Shown here piece by piece: positions 61,900 to 64,000 of a stretch of DNA of 64,000 bases. Position 1 is the stretch's first letter; every line of letters begins with the position of its first letter. Origin of the DNA: JAAYAY01 sp964563135 (GTDB taxonomy: Bacteria > Planctomycetota > Planctomycetia > Pirellulales > Thermoguttaceae); assembly GCA_964563135.1 (NCBI GenBank), contig CAZLWV010000001.1, forward strand, positions 62,001 to 126,000, written 5' to 3'. Both the position numbers and the translations under genes were made by a program. The notes under the pieces were generated by a model. It saw only the letters and a program-made list of their open reading frames with translations, had not been told where the DNA came from and searched no databases.

Positions 61900-63360
61900 A
61901 TGGACTCTGCCACAAACCGCTCAAAGACTGCGAAGTTGCCGTCAAAGCACGACCAACGCTTCCTTCGGCCGGAAATCGTCGCGGCCGGTGGTCGTTTCGC
62001 TTTCGTTTTCCGAGGTTGGAGGACTCTGCCGACGGCCATCATTGCCGCCACCTTGGGCCTGGCAACCGTGTCGACAGCGTCGCAGGAGCCTGCAGGCCAG
62101 TCAATCCAAGCGGCGGTCGGGGCGGCGAGGGGCGGCCCTGCCAGCCAGCCGGCAAGTGCCGACTGGGCAAGTGAGCCGATGACTGCCGTGGTCATGATCG
62201 CCACGGTGATTGCCTCGATGGTCAGCGGGATGCTGCTGGCATCCTGGCTGCGTCGATCGCGGATGCCGGCCGGTGCTGCCAGGTCGGGAGCCGCAGTCGA
62301 CCGCGCGAGCCGCACGAAGGCCTCCGCAGACGCAACGTCGCCCGCCTCCGAGTTGGCACCGGGGCCGGCCGCCAAGGAACCTATTGCCCTCCCCGACGGA
62401 TGCATCGAAACGAAGATTCTCTACATCCACAACGACCCCAGAGGGTTCAGAGCCCTCGAAAAGGAACTGCGCCGATACTGCATCGACCTGATCGAGATGC
62501 GCGATGCCGACACGGCCTACATGGCTTGCTTCAACGAGAACCCCAAACTGATCCTGGTCGACTCGGCGTTGCCGGATACGACTCCCAGCGCGGTCCTGGC
62601 ACGACTCAGCGAACATCCGCTGGCCGCCACCATCCTCACCGTGGTCGTTACCGATGGCAAGTCCCACGAGCTGGCGCACGAGTACCGATCTCTCGACGGC
62701 CAACGGAGCCTGCCCAAACCGGTCAACGTGGAAGAACTGCTGAACGAGCTGACCCGTAGCACGGCTCTGTGCGAACGGGCGCCCGGCTGCACGAATCAGT
62801 GGAAGCGTTACGCGCAAAGAGCGGACGCGGCCCACGACACGAGCCTGGAAACCGCTCAAGCCGCGTCCGGCACAAGCACCGAGCCGCTCGCCGAGGGAGG
62901 GAGCCCATCGCCGTGGCGAGACGGCGAGCCCGAGGAAGCGACCCCTGTCCGCCGGCGTCCGAAAGTCCTCTGCATCGACGACGACCCGCATGTCTCCCAG
63001 GCGATCATGATGCGGCTGCGCCCGCTGGGGGTCGACGTGATTCGGGCGTTCGACGGCATGCAGGGCTTCTGGACGGGCCTGGATACGAGGCCCGACGTGA
63101 TCATTACCGACCTGCGAATGCCCGACGGCGAGGGGAATTACATCTTCGGCCGCTTCCAGGCTCATCCGCTGACCAAGGATGTGCCGGTCATCGTGCTGAC
63201 GGGCGAGACCAATCCGGCCGTGCGGCGAACGATGCTCAGCCTGGGAGTGGCCGCCTATTTCACCAAACCCTGGAACTTCGACGAGCTTCGCCAGGAACTG
63301 GAACGGCACATCGACCTGCACCCCGTCGGCACGGAAGCCCGTTTGGCCGTCCCGACCTGA
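61900..63360 (+). CDS. Membrane protein with two receiver domains
   Basis: 486 aa from the ATG at 61900. Two hydrophobic helices (about 42-62 and 90-115) precede a first receiver-like domain (about 168-285). That domain has lost one acidic residue (LYIHNDP) but keeps Asp in LILVDSALPD and Lys in SLPKPV. After a linker, a complete second receiver (about 350-475) follows (LCIDDDPHVS, VIITDLRMPDGEG, VIVLTGE, YFTKPWN). There is no output or kinase domain. Membrane-tethered tandem receivers are uncommon. It may be a phosphate sink or localised relay for the hybrid kinase nearby. Confidence 0.85.
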   Translation: MDSATNRSKTAKLPSKHDQRFLRPEIVAAGGRFAFVFRGWRTLPTAIIAATLGLATVSTASQEPAGQSIQAAVGAARGGPASQPASADWASEPMTAVVMIATVIASMVSGMLLASWLRRSRMPAGAARSGAAVDRASRTKASADATSPASELAPGPAAKEPIALPDGCIETKILYIHNDPRGFRALEKELRRYCIDLIEMRDADTAYMACFNENPKLILVDSALPDTTPSAVLARLSEHPLAATILTVVVTDGKSHELAHEYRSLDGQRSLPKPVNVEELLNELTRSTALCERAPGCTNQWKRYAQRADAAHDTSLETAQAASGTSTEPLAEGGSPSPWRDGEPEEATPVRRRPKVLCIDDDPHVSQAIMMRLRPLGVDVIRAFDGMQGFWTGLDTRPDVIITDLRMPDGEGNYIFGRFQAHPLTKDVPVIVLTGETNPAVRRTMLSLGVAAYFTKPWNFDELRQELERHIDLHPVGTEARLAVPT

Positions 63361-63506
63361 GAACGAAGCGATCAGGCGCCCGCACGCCCTTCGGAAGGAC
63401 ACGGGGTGACGCGTCGACAGAGGGTTCGCTATCCGTGCCAAGGCCTGAAGGCCGCGCCGAGGCTGCACCGGACGGCTCCCGACCAGAAGCTGCGTGCGCT
63501 GCTTCA

Positions 63507-64000
63507 TCACGCCAGCGTCCAGGGAGCACGGTACGGTTTCATTACCAGTGCGTTTGCCTCCTGATCGTCCAGCACCTGTTCCGCCTCGGCATCCCAGCGG
63601 ATCTTGCGGCCCACTTTCCAGGCGATGTTCATCAGGTGCCCTGGGTTGGTGGAAAAATGGCCCTGCTCAACGTCCGCCGGTGGCCGGCGATCATTGCGGA
63701 TCGCTTCGAGGAATACCTGCGCGTGCGCCGCCAGACTGTCCAGATGGGTCGAATCGCCCGCAAAGGCGTTACCGACGCTCTCCTCCTTGCCTGGCTTGCC
63801 GATCTCGGGCGTGATCGTGTAGCCGCTGCGGTCCAGGAGCATCGAAGCCTCGGTGCCGCAGAACAGCTTGCCGTGGGATCGCTGCTCCCGCCGGCAACCG
63901 GAACGGAACGTGTACTGGAGCAGGAATCCCTTCTTCGCCACCGGGCCTGGGCCGTACTCGCAGATCGCTGAAAACGTGTCAGGCCACTCCGTGTTCGTGT
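63507..64000 (-). CDS. Gfo/Idh/MocA-family oxidoreductase, C-terminal part (cut by window edge)
   Basis: The last 164 residues or so of a protein whose start lies beyond the right edge; an internal GTG at 63941 is not the true start. It shows TEWPDTFSAICEYGPGPVAK, GTEASMLLDRSGYTI and the family-typical end NPGHLMNIAWKVGRKIRWDA followed by DDQEANALV. This is the substrate-binding domain of the same exported oxidoreductase group seen elsewhere in this window. It is convergent with the double-receiver gene. Confidence 0.82.
   Translation of the reverse strand, partial: TNTEWPDTFSAICEYGPGPVAKKGFLLQYTFRSGCRREQRSHGKLFCGTEASMLLDRSGYTITPEIGKPGKEESVGNAFAGDSTHLDSLAAHAQVFLEAIRNDRRPPADVEQGHFSTNPGHLMNIAWKVGRKIRWDAEAEQVLDDQEANALVMKPYRAPWTLA

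Noticed and set aside
1..64000. CRISPR arrays, rRNA or tRNA genes
   Set aside because: Scanning by eye found no regularly spaced short repeats, no rRNA signature sequences and no convincing cloverleaf with T-loop GTTCGA-type motif.

Overview
The window looks like a planctomycete chromosome (Pirellulales/Thermogutta-like by gene content; this is inference). The DNA is GC-rich. It carries four complete and one partial Gfo/Idh/MocA oxidoreductases, three of them with clear twin-arginine leaders. It also has a secreted xylose-isomerase-like TIM barrel, a DUF1573 protein, a PD40/HZS-alpha-like dihaem protein, a LamG/beta-helix giant, a PQQ-type propeller and many ORFs antisense to real genes. Ten Ns at 16659-16668 show it comes from a draft or scaffolded assembly. 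I see no rRNA, tRNA or CRISPR array.

Layout. 0.2-8.4 kb: a minus-strand sugar operon (SMP-30-like lactonase, MDR dehydrogenase, xylulokinase-like FGGY kinase, deoxyribose-phosphate aldolase, GH2 hydrolase), divergent from a XylR/AraC-type regulator. 8.7-18.6 kb: dihaem PD40 protein, DUF4177 protein, a decayed beta-helix fragment, an AzgA-like purine permease, two Gfo/Idh/MocA proteins and a secreted clan-A-like glycosidase. 19.0-25.9 kb: a stand-alone receiver, a receiver-RsbW-like ATPase, a PfkB kinase, DUF1573, a sugar isomerase-like protein and another oxidoreductase.

26.5-35.1 kb is the highlight: eight same-strand genes encoding a full ubiquitin-like conjugation machine. These are a YukD-like Ubl, an E1 (ThiF fold), a membrane-anchored JAB/JAMM protease, a polytopic FHA-like protein, a zinc-ribbon membrane protein, a RING-like membrane protein, a RING-trypsin membrane protein and a UBC-fold E2 with a repeat-bearing tail. 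A DUF2752 protein follows. Several components are membrane proteins and three share one zinc-ribbon module, which suggests a membrane-tethered modification system. Such operons are predicted from comparative genomics, but I know of no experimental work on this architecture.

35.2-64 kb: EamA exporter, ApbE, a cysteine-less SUMF1 protein, oxidoreductase, an AT-rich island with an apparent transposase remnant and an orphan intrinsic terminator, a GspE/PilT-type ATPase overlapping a PPP-type phosphatase, the propeller and beta-helix pair, a tagaturonate reductase co-oriented with a LuxR-type regulator that lacks its phosphoacceptor Asp, a nucleoside transporter, CheW, an ECF sigma factor, serC, a branching-enzyme-like GH13, and a two-component cluster (hybrid kinase, single receiver, membrane double receiver). 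A truncated oxidoreductase runs off the right edge.

Between genes there are two dispersed repeat families (39 nt and about 56 nt, two copies each), a 106-bp MITE-like inverted-repeat element, and strong hairpins at several gene ends.
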